This document shows positions 42,880 to 54,228 of a stretch of DNA of 64,000 bases, piece after piece; the first letter of the stretch is position 1, and every line of letters starts with the position of its first letter. This DNA comes from Armillaria gallica. Lineage: Eukaryota > Basidiomycota > Agaricomycetes > Agaricales > Physalacriaceae. The notes below the pieces were generated by a model. It saw nothing but the letters and a program-made list of their open reading frames with translations, was not told the DNA's origin and did not search any database. The DNA lies in contig JBANDB010000020.1 of assembly GCA_037576215.1 (NCBI GenBank), forward strand, positions 434,001-498,000, read 5' to 3'. The position numbers and the translations under genes are program-made.

Positions 42880-44440
42880 ACTTTCATCAGCCAGGGAACA
42901 TGGGAATGTGAAGGATATTACTCACATGTGGGATTACACAGCTGGAGAGAGCACGTTGATGAAGCGGTGGAGCTAGACATTGTTGTCTTTCATGTTGTTG
43001 AATCACCATTGAAGAGAACATATCCGCCTCGACTAGCATGACGTAGACGTCATGGAGCACGTTTGTCCATGCTTCACCGATATCTGGATACTAGGTAGTA
43101 AGTGAAGGGCAACATCAAAGGGAACGGGGGTGTACCACGGACGTGGCCAACGGTGTAGTGGAAAAAGAGTGTGTTCGGATACTGGTCCGGTTGTTGTAGA
43201 TCCATCTTGCCGGGTTCAGTACGTCTGGATTTGGGAGGTTTTAGTTCTGAGGGCATGGAGAGCAGGAGGATGCCCGCTAGGATGACATAGCGTTTGACGA
43301 CCTGCAAATATATATTTAGAGAGATGAATGCAAGATTAAAGGTCATGTACCTTTCCACATTCCATCAGCCTTTGTTGTCTGTAGGCATCCCATGGTTCGG
43401 AGTCATTTGTGTAAGAGGACGTAATCCTCGAGCACTCCATCATGTTGAGGGGTCGTTGGAGTCCATATCATGTGTACGACCTGCAGACCCCAGACAAACA
43501 TCAGCTTCATACCATGAGATTTAAGGGGGAAAATACTTGAGTGGCATAAAGAAAATCATGTGTTTCATCCTACTCGAATCCTGCATGCTCGTCAACACAT
43601 GGTCGCCGCCCGTGGGCAGTTCCTCCCTTACCAAGATTGATGGACCGGACATCATACAATGCTTCTGTCGAGTTGTATTTGTAGGTACAAAATCGTGGAA
43701 TATGTCAATGATGTAGAACGTGTTAGTATGTGTGCCGTCGATGCAGGATCCACCTGTTGGCCAAAAGGTGGTATCGTAGTGGAACTCGAAGGTATAGGTC
43801 GAAGATGAAGAGGTCGTTACAGATTCGGAATATTTATATGCGACGTCATTGTTGCTTCTATGGGCATGGTCAGAGGAGGAAAGATGGTTTGGCGAAAGGG
43901 ACATACGTGGTTTGGTTGTTCGTTACCCAGCCTGAAGAAGAGGAGGCAGCATCTTTCACTTTCGCTGGTGACATTGTTGGTTATAGGGACGATGCCGCTT
44001 GCACCTGGTATGAGAGAGTAAGATGCCGCTCGTAATGTTACCTAATCAAGAGACACCTTCTATGGGGTCATTTGTATACCCGTCAATGAGGAGAAAATGC
44101 ACAGAAGCAAAGAGCACACCTTCGCAGTCTGGTTGAGCTATCGAGCAAGGCTATTGCTGTATAGAATGAAGAAAGGTCTGCTGGAGAAAGATGAGTGTAT
44201 CGTAGAATGGCGTTCGATCCTAATCTTGTCTCTTTGCCACGAGATTGGCCGAACCTGCTCATACACGGGAACAGGTCGGAAGTAACCATTATGAAGACAC
44301 GGAGCTATCTTGCGTTTATTCTTCTTCCTTGAGTACATTGAACTGCGAAAAGGGCACGAAGGATTACAGGCAACGCTACGCCTCGCTGCGGTAGTTGCTA
44401 ATGATGCATCAGTGGCAATCAACATCATCGCTTTCATTCA
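42880..44440 (-). pseudogene. Gene X, copy h, convergent with caspase copy 4
   Basis: Gene X in its best-readable form. N-terminal exon with ATDASLATTAARRSVACN-like residues near 44430-44360; AASSSSGWVTNNQTT before a GTATGT donor (about 43965-43905); the middle exon SSSTYTFEFHYDTTFWPTGG...FVPTNTTRQ (43850-43660); MKLMFVWGLQVV...TPTTPQHDGVLEDY (43520-43395); VVKRYVILAGILLLSMPSEL (43300 on, a plausible membrane segment) continuing ...FPLMLPFTYYLVSRY; then, one frame over, DIGEAWTNVLHDVYVMLVEAD. An in-frame TGA replaces a Trp codon (LLHK-stop-LRTM against LAHQWLRTI). Not recognised. Confidence 0.5.
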
Positions 44441-44563
44441 TGAGGATGAAGAGAACGCCCACTTGTCCCAATTCACTAACGATCATAGTGGGCTTGATGT
44501 GCTTATATCTGTCCAGTACGATGCGAAAATAAACAATGCCTATACGAGACCAAAATAAGCGAC

Positions 44564-44759
44564 TGGCACAACTGGGGGGCGACTATTTATGGATGGTCAA
44601 AATAAAATCAAAATCCGAGATGCCGATTTTGAGCGAGGCAAAATCCTTTGGTATTTCCTTATTAGGCAACTCTCCAGATTTTGACTGAGGCAAAATCCGA
44701 CATTTCGCACTTTGATTCTATTTTGACTCGTCCAAAATAGTCGCCGCCCAGCTGTGTGG
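44564..44759. mobile_element. 190-bp MITE with about 75-bp inverted ends
   Basis: Left CACAACTGGGGGGCGACTAT and right, inverted, CACAGCTGGGCGGCGACTAT. The similarity continues through 'gtcaaaata-aatcaaa' and 'gcaaaatc' words almost to the centre (44640-44690). A 3-bp TGG duplication flanks 44567-44756 (44564-44566, 44757-44759). Nearly the whole element could fold into one hairpin. Confidence 0.65.
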
Positions 44760-44769
44760 CGAAGAAAAG

Positions 44770-45540
44770 GGGCGCATATACACACCTTTGAGGTGTGTCG
44801 CGAGAATGGGTGACAGCAAGCCTTGAAAGAGTAGCCGCTACTACAGGCTGAGACCCGGCGTGTAGAACGATGCCTGGCCTCTTGACGTGGCACACTTCTG
44901 ACGACTGGTCAGCAGCAGGTATAGAGGCGCATGTCGTGTATCAGTCTGTATCAGTCCATCACTGACAGAAGCGGCGTCCTTTGCCGAATGTGGTACCATC
45001 ATCGAAGAATTGAAGCTCTCTATTTCTGCAGGTGATGGTGGTAGGATTTCATGTAGGCCTTATCTAGCTTGAAGCCAAGTCGGCGGAGCCAGGTCGAACA
45101 GTTCTGGAATACTTTCATGCGGAAGGAGACCTTCTATACGTCATGCAGACTTGGGATGGGGCCGTATATTTCAGCATCGAGCTTTGGTCGGCCTGGGATG
45201 TGAAAAGTTGAATGCCTGTCGATTTCTTCTATTGTTTAGAATGGAACCGGGAAGATGTGATAGTCCAATGACAAATTAACAATCCATTATCTGTAATAGG
45301 CACGACGGTCCGCAGTACGCCTCAACTTCGAGGGGCCCTTGCCGACCATGTGAGATGCGATTTTAAAATCAATTCCGTAAGAAGTCAACGATGCGGTCGA
45401 CAGTTCCTGGTACGGCATTACCTAGAAATAAGAATCATTATATTAGGCACTTACAGGGCAGGGTCTGCTGTAGAGACGGTGGGACCGTATCGTGGGGTTC
45501 GTTAGGCGAATGGATGGTATAGTGCAAAGGTAAGCTAAGA
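44770..45540. other. Unassigned stretch with a short minus-strand coding-like relic
   Basis: On the minus strand between about 45230 and 45010 one can read STFHIPGRPKLDAEIYGPIP and then, after a stop, CSTWLRRLGFKLDKAYMKSY. This looks like degenerate protein-coding sequence, but I cannot assign it to a family. The rest has no features. Confidence 0.3.
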
Positions 45541-45589
45541 ACGTATGGCGAAACCTACGAAACCTGCCCTAGAGCACACGTGGTTGCAG

Positions 45590-46440
45590 AGGGACCGGAC
45601 CGTGTCTACGCTCCCAACGGGGTTGGTCAGCTGGTATCCATGCGTCTCGGTCGGAGTCAGGTGTTTGCACGTTTGTAAGCCAGGCACCATGGGCGTCAGG
45701 AACTTGAAGGAGGTTACCTATGCGTGGGGTTACAAGGCTGGAGGGAAAGCGTGTTGATGCAGTCTCCACTAAGCAGACTCTCAAACCACAGACAGTTAGC
45801 GTCGATGAAGGGTGGAGGCAGATGTTATTGCCTTCCCTGCCCGAGGGATTGTCCGTACTTCGTCGATGTCTGGATGTTGAATATTAAGCGAAGGATGATG
45901 GTGAGTACTAGTGGGATACTCACTGTAGATCTCATGGCGCCGCTGGATAAAGGAGTGCCAGAGAGAGTTGATGCAGGCATTGGTAGAGTAATGGTATATC
46001 AGAAGGTTCATGTTGCTGGAGCATAGTCTGGAACGTCGGGCCGTCGGTGCTTTTGTGTTCAATCGATCTGGGAGTGGGGTCTGTCCGCTGTGGGGACATG
46101 GAGGGGAGGAAGACATATGTTCAAATGTAGCATCTGGCGAACTTGCAAAGGGACATCTAGAGAGAACCAACTCATACACTATTCCGCTGGCCTCCCTTGT
46201 TTGTAAGCATCGTCCTGTCCTGCCGCCGGTGAGGCAGTTAGTGATGCGATGAGAGGACGTCATTCGGTCATGCCATGAGTTATCAGTCTATATATGCATC
46301 CTACAAGTCCCAGATTGACCTGCATAATCAAATTCTCAGTTTATATATATATTTATCAAGGTGAAGGATAAGCACCTTCTCTGGCCGTGTAACAAAATTC
46401 GCGTTGTTCGTCTTGCTCCAATCCGAGTCCTGCAACAAGT
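45590..46440 (-). pseudogene. Gene X remnant (copy i), C-terminal half
   Basis: Matches copies d and h: 'gggaggaagacatatgttcaaa' exon (46095-46130), NIQHPDIDEVRTI (about 45890-45840; like PNIGEVWTAMVHN), GNNICLHPSSTLTV-like residues, and the terminal exon near 45680-45600. 'atcaaattctcagtttatatatatatttatcaaggtgaag' (46327-46365, in parts) is also found at 9626-9655 and 33888-33918, in the intron before this exon. Broken. Confidence 0.4.
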
Positions 46441-46449
46441 GGAACTTGG

Positions 46450-46947
46450 AGAGAAAAAATAGAGCTCATCAGTGGGTGAAGGTAAAACAACATCCAGGGT
46501 TCTCCAGACATTTACGGCAAGTCTTCACTGGATTCCATGCCCGTCCCGTATCGCAGCTCTGTCAATGACGCGTCCTCTGAATTATCTTGCAAGCATCACA
46601 TTCTGGATGTTTACGCGTTGCAGACATCCTCTTGCTTCGACAGCGGATTCAGTGGTCGATGGCATCCCAGTTGAGTGATGTGTTGCATTGCCGACAAAGT
46701 CGTGAGTCAACCCTCGGAGAGCAAGTCGTTTCTCGTCGTTGCCGAGTATAGTCGTCTTGCGATTCCATATTCCCAGACAGTTGATCGATGCAGCCTAGAT
46801 GTTTATTGTCTACAGGGTCTTTACAGGCTATTGTTCGCATACCTATCGGGCTAGTTGACGAAGCGTCTATCTAGGTAGAGCGCTAAGTCAACGGAGACAG
46901 ACGAAGATGAGCTGATGGGGAAAGTTGGAGAGCGCATAGGCTTTAGG
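46450..46947. other. Intergenic, no supported gene
   Basis: Short frames only, without motifs. The left flank of the solo LTR (ctttagggGTAT) ends here. Confidence 0.25.
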
Positions 46948-46952
46948 GGTAT

Positions 46953-47540
46953 TGTTATGGATATCAGGTATCTGCCAACTCGGTCCATGAGTCAACACAT
47001 GCCTGTACTCGGGCTTCTCGGTCTTAATGGTGACTCGCTCGTATCTTCCGTTACTTTCTCTACTTTTCTTACAGATACTAGAATACATTAGAACATTGTA
47101 GAATAATAATGACTTGAACAATTCCTAGTATATAATACTGTACATACCATTGTATCAAAATCTCATCCAATCTATTACTTTCAGTACCCTCACATTGCGT
47201 GAACCATCAGCTACGCCTAGCACTTTCCAATACCAATCAGAAGGTTACGCTTAGCGCTTGCCTTCACCTACGGCCCGTAATAGCTTCGTGCTTACAGGCT
47301 TCTGCATCGGTTTCCCCTCGGTGATAGCTCCGCACTTACCGGCTACGTCTTACAGTGATTGCTTCGTGCTTACTGATCTCATTAACCTCGCAAACCAGAC
47401 CACTCAGGTCTCCTCACGAACCCTTGCCGGAATCCATTCTATTCCCTAATGACGTACATCATTTCTAATTGATCCTACCTCGATTCGATCACCGCTACCT
47501 GCCTCGTGCTCGCATATCCGGTTTCGGCAGAATCCTAACA
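46953..47540. mobile_element. Solo LTR, copy 2 (588 bp)
   Basis: Begins TGTTATGG and ends CCTAACA (TGTTA/TAACA inverted ends), flanked by GGTAT on both sides (46948-46952, 47541-47545). Related to the LTR at 36049-37006. It contains a CTAGTATATAAT TATA-like element (47125-47136), repeats of the type 'cagctacgcctagcactt' / 'ggttacgcttagcgctt' (47209-47262), and a 62-bp segment (47008-47069) that is inverted relative to the other LTR. Confidence 0.82.
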
Positions 47541-47544
47541 GGTA

Positions 47545-47856
47545 TTTGCAGGGAGACCGATCAAGGACAAACATCGACATAGCGTGGCACGGCCGATCAA
47601 CTCCCCCCTTCCCCCCCCGGTTATTCTTCCAGACACGTCGACCATGATAAGCATGCCGCAAGGAGAGAAACAAAGCCACAGGGCCCGGAAAGTCGGAGGC
47701 CGGATGCAGCGAACAAGAAGGTTATTGGTAGGGCCAAATTTTATGTATAGCGTGGAGACGCAGTCACATGGAGAGTGCCAAGTATGGCAACGCTAGACAC
47801 AATGGGCTGACAAAAGTCTAGATAAGATATCCGTTCCTGCCTTGATCCCCACGTTA
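47545..47856. other. Intergenic, no supported gene
   Basis: No recognisable coding sequence. A C-rich run (cccccttcccccccc) is at 47605-47619. Confidence 0.25.
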
Positions 47857-48563
47857 GCTTCAAGAGTCAAGAGCGTGTTTGCTTTTGAATAATCATCTTA
47901 GGCCTCACCGATCGGCTACATGACATTGGCTGCACGCTGTGAATCTGATGTATCCATGCGGACAGGCGAGACCCTGTCAAATGAAAAGCATGGATGATGT
48001 TGACAAGCATACATCAAATTCGTTTGGTGATCGTCAAGTTACTTAGTAGGGACTTTCAGTCCCGAGCTCGAGGGTTGATTATGGTTGATTATGTTGATTT
48101 TACTTGGAGCTGATTTTTGAATAATCGGACCCTCTATTTTGAAAGCCCCATGCCAAAGATCAACAGGAAACAAGAAAGAAATAATCAACCGTCTGATTAT
48201 TTTGTTTCAGATGTCATTAGCCAAATAATGGACCCAAATCGGGCAGTCGGATGACTCAGATCTTCGGAAATCTTCGGCAACAACTCTGGAATTCGTCACA
48301 TGCTGTTCAGAAATAATCGACGATCAGCGCTCAGCTTTTGAACGATCAGCTCTCGAGCTCGGGACTGAAAGTCCCTAGTAACTTGACAATCACCAAACGA
48401 ATTTGATGTATGCTTGTCAACATCATCCATGCTTTTCATTTGACAGGATCTCGCTTATCCGCGTGGATACATCAGATTCACAGCGTGCAGCCAATGCCAT
48501 GTAGCTGATCGGTGAGGCCTAAGATGACTATTCAAAAGCAAACACGCTCTCGACTCTTGAAGC
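47857..48563. mobile_element. Long-inverted-repeat element, 707 bp with about 215-bp arms
   Basis: Arms 47857-48072 and 48352-48563 are near-perfect inverted copies: GCTTCAAGAGTC...GTGTTTGCTTTTGAATA at the outside, down to TCAGTCCCGAGCTCGAG at the inside. The 279-bp centre contains 'ggttgattatg' repeats. No coding capacity. The target duplication is unclear (TA at most). The high arm identity suggests a recent or gene-converted element. Confidence 0.75.
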
Positions 48564-48569
48564 GTAATG

Positions 48570-49500
48570 GACCAGAGGCTTTCTGACACCATCGATTTCT
48601 GGTTTTTCTTTTTTTCGCCTCCCACTTTCAAATGTGCTTGCAACATGCATGCAAAGCTTGGCTAGCACCTTTCGTTGATCATTGGAAGGGTGCAACATTT
48701 AGACTCCTTTTCGCTCAAGCGGGAAATGTCTCAGAATGTTCGTTCGCTATCCTGCACCTGGATCACCCCTCGCTGCCATGCTTTTGCATCTATTGCATTA
48801 ATGAGCACTGTAGAATGTTCTCGACTTTGTTTCATGGCCGTACGAGGCCACTGTGACCGTAGCTCGAGGAGCCTTTTCCCGCTACTTCTCCAGTGACCAC
48901 ACGGTCTGACATCATAACCCTTTTGTCCCTCGCCGATGGCATCTCTGCCTTTTTTGCAGCGTCATGGCAGAGGATGGCTGATGAGCCTCACGCGTTGCTC
49001 GAATGCCACGCTAATGACGGTCTCTCATTGTTTCATTCAAGACAGCGTTGGTCCGGAAAACCAATGATGTTCACAGCGGCATGGATTCTTCGTGGTCTGC
49101 GATGTTGACTTGTTTGTCAACAACGGTGCAGAAAACATTGGCCATTCCCTTGATAGGGACTGTTGCCAGTGCGACGCCTGCTACTACTACTACTACTACT
49201 AGTTGTTGCAAAGTGCCCACGAATCCGAAAAACATCCCATGGTCCACCGGATGTGCCGTGATGCGACCCGAATCTGCAGTGTGCACCTCCATTACACCGC
49301 AGGGCCACGGAGCGCAAGTAGCGATCATCGCCACCTCTTGCATCCTCCGACATTCCGTCCCTTCATGCATGTCGCGATCGGGACCCGGAGTATGCACCAA
49401 GTTCACAGGCCACGATTCAGACAGAGTTTGTGCGAATTGACCCTCGAACGCATGGTCTAAAATTTTGCTATTTGGAGGCAATCATTACTCAACGGCTTAG
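48570..49500. other. Unassigned stretch with overlapping open frames; (CTA)n microsatellite
   Basis: Frames of 130-136 codons lie on both strands at 49048-49481, and they largely overlap, so at most one is real. Neither has a recognisable domain. The minus-strand one owes its hydrophobic LVVVVVVAG stretch to a (CTA)n repeat (49181-49201). Not called as a gene. Confidence 0.3.
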
Positions 49501-49552
49501 TGCTGAACTTTTGGAGAAAAATTTGGGTTACGTTCAGACAAATGCCCAAATT

Positions 49553-49828
49553 TTCAGAAATAGGGTTTATAGGGTATAGTCAGGATTGAGAATGATGCGA
49601 TTGAAGGTAATTCAATGGGCAACATAAATTAGGTTCAGAGGGTATAACCACAGTTGAGAATGACACGACTGAAGGTAATTCAACGGGTAACATAGATCAG
49701 GTTCAGAAGATATAGCCGGGTTGAGAATCATGCGATCGAAGGTAATTCAATATGTAACATAGTTTAGATTCAGAGGGTATAACCGCGGTTGAGAATGATG
49801 TGACTGAATGTAATTCAAATTGCACTTG
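49553..49828. repeat. Minisatellite, four copies of a 67-68 bp unit
   Basis: 'ttgagaatga/c' starts at 49586, 49654, 49721 and 49789, giving spacings of 68, 67 and 68 bp. Each unit carries 'gaaggtaattcaa', 'gtaacatag/aa', 'aggttcaga' and 'gggtataacc' in order. Copies have diverged by point changes. It ends about 80 bp before the TATA box of caspase copy 5. Confidence 0.8.
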
Positions 49829-49907
49829 GTCTACATTTCATCAGTACCACAACAGTGCACTCAGCGGCCTTTCCCTACGACTTGTCATGGATAAAATCCG
49901 AGGATAG

Positions 49908-49914
49908 TATAAAG
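49908..49914 (+). promoter_or_regulatory. TATA box of caspase copy 5
   Basis: TATAAAG, 123 bp upstream of the ATG at 50031. It is followed by 'cttctttgtcgacaccactgtcgattccgta', the same leader as in copies 1 and 4. Confidence 0.6.
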
Positions 49915-50030
49915 GGAACAAGATGCAATTCTGCCCTGATTCTTCTTTGTCGACACCACTGTCGATTCCGTATCCCTCTTCGGTGTTGCACTCTTGAACA
50001 CAGTTCTGTATTCAACATTCCTCGCCAAAC

Positions 50031-51326
50031 ATGGCACGGGCCAGTCTTGAAGTCAGTCTTTCAGCTTCCCTTAATTTGACTTGTTGTTTCCACTTTACAT
50101 AGGCGGATTCCATTTTGCAACAAACCGCAGAGCAGATACGCTTGCTGGAGAAATTTGAGTTTGAGGTAGCAGAGCAGCTGGGGATTTCTGCAGAGGATAT
50201 CGACTCGGTTATAATTCACCTCGAGGCCAAGAACAAAGCATTGCACGATGTAAATTATGCACTGAATCTGGCGAGGCTCCGTAAACTCCATCGCCTCCGT
50301 CTTCAGTACAGTCGTGCTCTGCGGAATCCTTCAGTCGATTTGGAGGTCCACCAATCTCCTCCAGGTGTAAGTCGCAATCGCAGTCATGGCGCGCCATAAT
50401 ACTAATTAGTCGTATTGTAGACCCCACACCGTGTCGACGCCTCCAGATTCTGGGCCGTGCTTATTGGTATCAATGAGTACGCATCCTATCCGCTGCGTGG
50501 ATGTGTACCAGACGTACGGTTGATGGAGGGGTACTTGACTGAGGACCTTGGTGTGCCCAACAATCGAATCCAGCTCCTTCTTGGATCCAAGGAGCACACA
50601 TCCCTTGAAGATCCTACATGCCCCTCCCGTACCCACATCGTCGGAGTCCTTCTCAGTCTCATCACGAACCCCAAAATCGCGTATGGTGACAATATTATCA
50701 TATATTACTCTGGACATGGCTCATACTACCCATACCATACGGAGGAAGATGACGAGCCAGAATACATTGAAACACTCTGCCCCATCGATCATGACACTCG
50801 TGGTGAAAACAGCCAACCTGTGCCTGACATCAGCGACCGGGAACTCAACACGATCCTATCCCAAATCTCGCGAGCCAAGGGACATTGCATCACCGTCATT
50901 CTTGACTGTTGTCACTCTAGTAGCGTCAGCCGAGGTTTACCTGAACCGGGAGCACGTACCCTCCCCCCAATGAAGCGCGCCACACTTCAGGAGATGCTCT
51001 TCACCGGAGAGCAGAATCTGAGTCATTATCCGGACTATCACTCCATTTTAGACAAGGACTGGCACCCGGATGTGGATTCTCACGTCATTCTGGCAGCCTG
51101 TATGGAATATCAGTATGCAAAGGCGAAACCAGTGAAAAGGGAAGATGGCACGATCACGGGTCACATTGGAATTTTCACGGACTCGCTTGTGCGTGCTCTC
51201 CGGTCCGGCCACTGGAGGAAAGAGACGACATACATTGATCTCCTTGACTGTTTTGATAAAACATCTTGTCAAACACCGATCGTTGCCGGAAAACGCAAAC
51301 GCGCATGTATTTGGTATCAACAATAA
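50031..51326 (+). CDS. Caspase-domain protein (peptidase C14, metacaspase-like), copy 5
   Basis: Exons 50031-50051 (ATGGCACGG...), 50103-50366, 50421-51326; 396 aa, phase 0 introns GTCAGT...ACATAG and GTAAGT...TTGTAG. Exon 2 codes for the helical segment (EKFEFEVAEQLGISAEDIDS). The core starts RFWAVLIGINEY, with Asn where the others have Asp. His194 is in IYYSGHGSYYPYH and Cys259 in DCCHSSS. The protein is closest to copy 1 in the central loop and the C-terminal half (EQNLSHYP, DKDWHPDVDSHVIL). The frame is intact and the promoter has TATA plus minisatellite, so it is a good candidate for an expressed gene. No X gene downstream. Confidence 0.86.
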
Positions 51327-51329
51327 AGT

Positions 51330-53860
51330 ATCATGGACCGTGTTGTTCATATTCAGTTACTCATATTTCGATGCCTTGTTTTTATTTTCGAGTCTTGCGT
51401 TTTACAGATTTCAAGTCATCCATGTCTTTGTTTGTCTTTGTTTGATTCCGTATTTGCTGTTATATCAACGTAGGTAGAAAGCACATCCTAATGATGGTGA
51501 CGGCTCCAATTGCATCTGTGCACCGTATGTCGGATGATCACTATCATGAAGCATACGGCATCTCAGCGATTTCGGGTATTGGTTCTTCAGCGCTCAGTGT
51601 TCAGCACATTTCCACTGCAGCTGGAGGGAACCTATGCCCTTGGGACAAAGATAGCATAGACGTCTTAAAAATTTTTCACCTGCACTTCGTCAGAAATGTG
51701 AATAGGTGAATATTCAATCATCATACACTTAACGCCACACCGTCGCCCCCTCAGAGCGAGTTCGCGCAGAAAATCTCTCGAAGGCTTTCCAGGCAGTGTC
51801 TATAATACAAATACCATGATCTCAGTTCACACAACAGCGTTGATGGATTTCTGAAATGTACCAAATAGTGCTTCTACCACGAATGGGAATGGGGTCTAGA
51901 ATGATTATCACTACAAAATACATTACTAAGAAAGGACGAACAAATTCTCACAAGTCTATGCTTAAGTGCCTACAAAGACTCGGTTACCCCTTGAAAGCAG
52001 GTTTGATTGAAATAGGCGGTGCAATGAATTCGCTCAGACAAGAGGCTATGGTAGCTACTTCAGCCAGCCATGAAATGTTGCAGTGCATTGTTGATGGAGA
52101 TAGGTTCTTGCCATACTGGAGGGAGTGATGAAGCAAGAACGATTAGAGCGTATGATGTCTTCAGAGCCTAGCTGCGATTGCATCTTGATCGACGAGTAGC
52201 ATATCACCCATATGGGCGTAATAATGTACAAAAATTCATTTGTTCCATGGGGGCAACACCACTACTTCTGAAGCGTCCCAGCACTACTTATTTCAAGTAA
52301 ACAGGCTGTTCTCCCGGTTGTCCTTAAGGTTAGGTTTGCACGGCCACTTTCCCAAATACCAATGGATCGACACGTTGTCGACATGTGTCCCTGAATTTTT
52401 CCGGTGACCACCACTTCAAATTCGCAAGTACTTTTCAGGAGATCCCGACGCTGCTACTCGCTACTACCAATGACTGATCCCTCCAGCATTATGGGTGGCC
52501 GTGGCCTTACCTATGTTTGTGCCTATTTTTATGTCGCCAATATGCGGTGAATTTTTCTTGTTTGTTCCCATCCCTTTCTTCCGCCCTAAACGATTCCACT
52601 GAATTGCCTCTTAGAATGCTGCAACATATCACTATCGACTGTCTTGGATATTACCGCAATAATCCCATAAAATGCAGCACTCACTGTGGGCTCAGTTTCA
52701 TTGCCACGGAGACCATCGACTGGGATGGAAACGCTGTTCCAGCCTTAAGCGTTTGCGCGGTTTGCAAATGCCCCACCGCCGCGCTGCGTCTCATATCATA
52801 AATGTATTGGTGAGGCTAGCCCATCTTCGATGAATATAATCCTTCTCAAAGGCTTCCAGGATCATCTGAAGGCACCGGCCGCTGACCACTAAAGCTCTCT
52901 GGCTCTGGCACAGCATCCGGCATGAACATCAATGTATTTAAATGAACCTACTCTTATAGTTCGAAGTAATGATACAGAAATACCATAGACAGTCCAACGA
53001 CAGTCGATCATTGGTTTACTCTTTTTCTGTTTTTCTAATATATTCTGGCAGAGATGTTGGTTTTTATACTTATGTTATCCATTTAAGCTGTACGGTTGCT
53101 CAAATTTGGCTCAATGTGATGGCGGCGCTCGTTCGGCATTTTGGCAGTATAACTATGCGGCATGCCGGTGTTCCCCATTGAAGCGTGTCATGTAAGTAAT
53201 AATATAGTACCGGGCTGTACCCATATGCCGTGGTCAAAGGTACCTGCGTAACTTATCACAGGTACACAGAGGAGCACCAACAAATATCAGCGGGTCTCTA
53301 TACATGACAGAAAGTACTTGGAGATCGTGAAACAACTATGTGCGTACAAAAAGTACCTGTCATGACCAGAGCTCTGGCACTACCTGCGTCTCAATAATTT
53401 TTCCAAGGATATGGTCCAATCGGGATTCGTCACTCCACGACTGGCTCCGTGCTTGACGGTATTGTTTCGAGGATGGCACTAGTAAGGTACCTCAAGAACG
53501 TCAGTTTACAGTCCTGCTTAGCGTGAGGCCACAATTGTACCTGTAGATGAAGTTCCACTCGGTCCAAGATTGTTCCGTGCTCGTCGACTGATTTAGTTTG
53601 AATGTTTCATCAGCAGGATTGTTTGATCATTCAGCCGGAGCCCAAACTTTGTTTTGCTACCCTAACTTGACATTCTTATGTCAAGCGTTTCCCACTCAAA
53701 GATACGGAAAGTTACGCGATAGCGCCCGTTTTAGTAGAATACCAGCCAGCCTTTGGGTGAGGCTATTGGATTTTGAGGTTCGATAACTGTCCTGAAATCG
53801 TCACTAGAAACCCCGAGATTGAACGAAGAGACATGCTACTGTGTGTAGTCAATAGAAATT
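51330..53860. other. Intergenic, no supported gene
   Basis: About 2.5 kb with short frames (for example 51856-52128 and 52517-52801) that lack recognisable motifs. A downstream TTGTTTTTATTTTC stretch follows the caspase stop, as in copy 1. Nothing else supported. Confidence 0.3.
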
Positions 53861-53869
53861 TGAAGTGAA

Positions 53870-54120
53870 CGTAGAAGATGCGGACCTCCCAAACGAAGTC
53901 CGTCACCGAGACAACGTCGTCAGTGTGAACGTCTACAAACAGCTCGCAGCAGGCAAGTTTTCTTTGTCTGGATTTCAAGATGGCACTGTTGTCATCCTTC
54001 ACTTGGTGTTCGGGAGTCTGCCAGAATAAGTTGAAGGCGCCAGATAGAGCGGACCTCGGCGGATGCTATGGTGTTTGGGTCACGGATGACGCCGAGGAGC
54101 TGTGTACATGGCAGTTAAAG
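53870..54120 (-). pseudogene. 3' relic related to the F-box locus at 13.1-13.9 kb
   Basis: 'cgaagtccgtcaccgagacaacgtcgtcagtgtgaacg' resembles 'cgacgtccgtcacccaggcgacgttgccagtgtgggca' at 13129-13166. The minus-strand peptide NTIASAEVRSIWRLQ parallels ATLASIEVHSL there. The N-terminal F-box is not present upstream; a MITE lies at 54231. Confidence 0.35.
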
Positions 54121-54228
54121 AGAACCGCCAACACTTACCCGGACACGTAAATGATACTAACTAGATAAAGGACAAGACATCAGCGCAAAGGTCAGTGCTA
54201 AAAGCCTGCTTATTTTTGACAGCAACAT

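Noticed and set aside
47857..48563. CRISPR-like or phage attachment structure because of strong inverted repeats
   Set aside because: The genome is clearly eukaryotic (spliceosomal introns, LTRs), and the structure is one pair of long arms, not a spaced repeat array.
49071..49481. 136-codon minus-strand frame with a hydrophobic stretch (possible secreted protein)
   Set aside because: The hydrophobic run comes from a (CTA)n microsatellite, a frame of similar length overlaps it on the other strand, and no splice or promoter context or known motif is seen.
51856..52128. 90-codon plus-strand frame as a gene
   Set aside because: No recognisable motif, no conserved counterpart in the other caspase 3' flanks, and ordinary length for chance frames.
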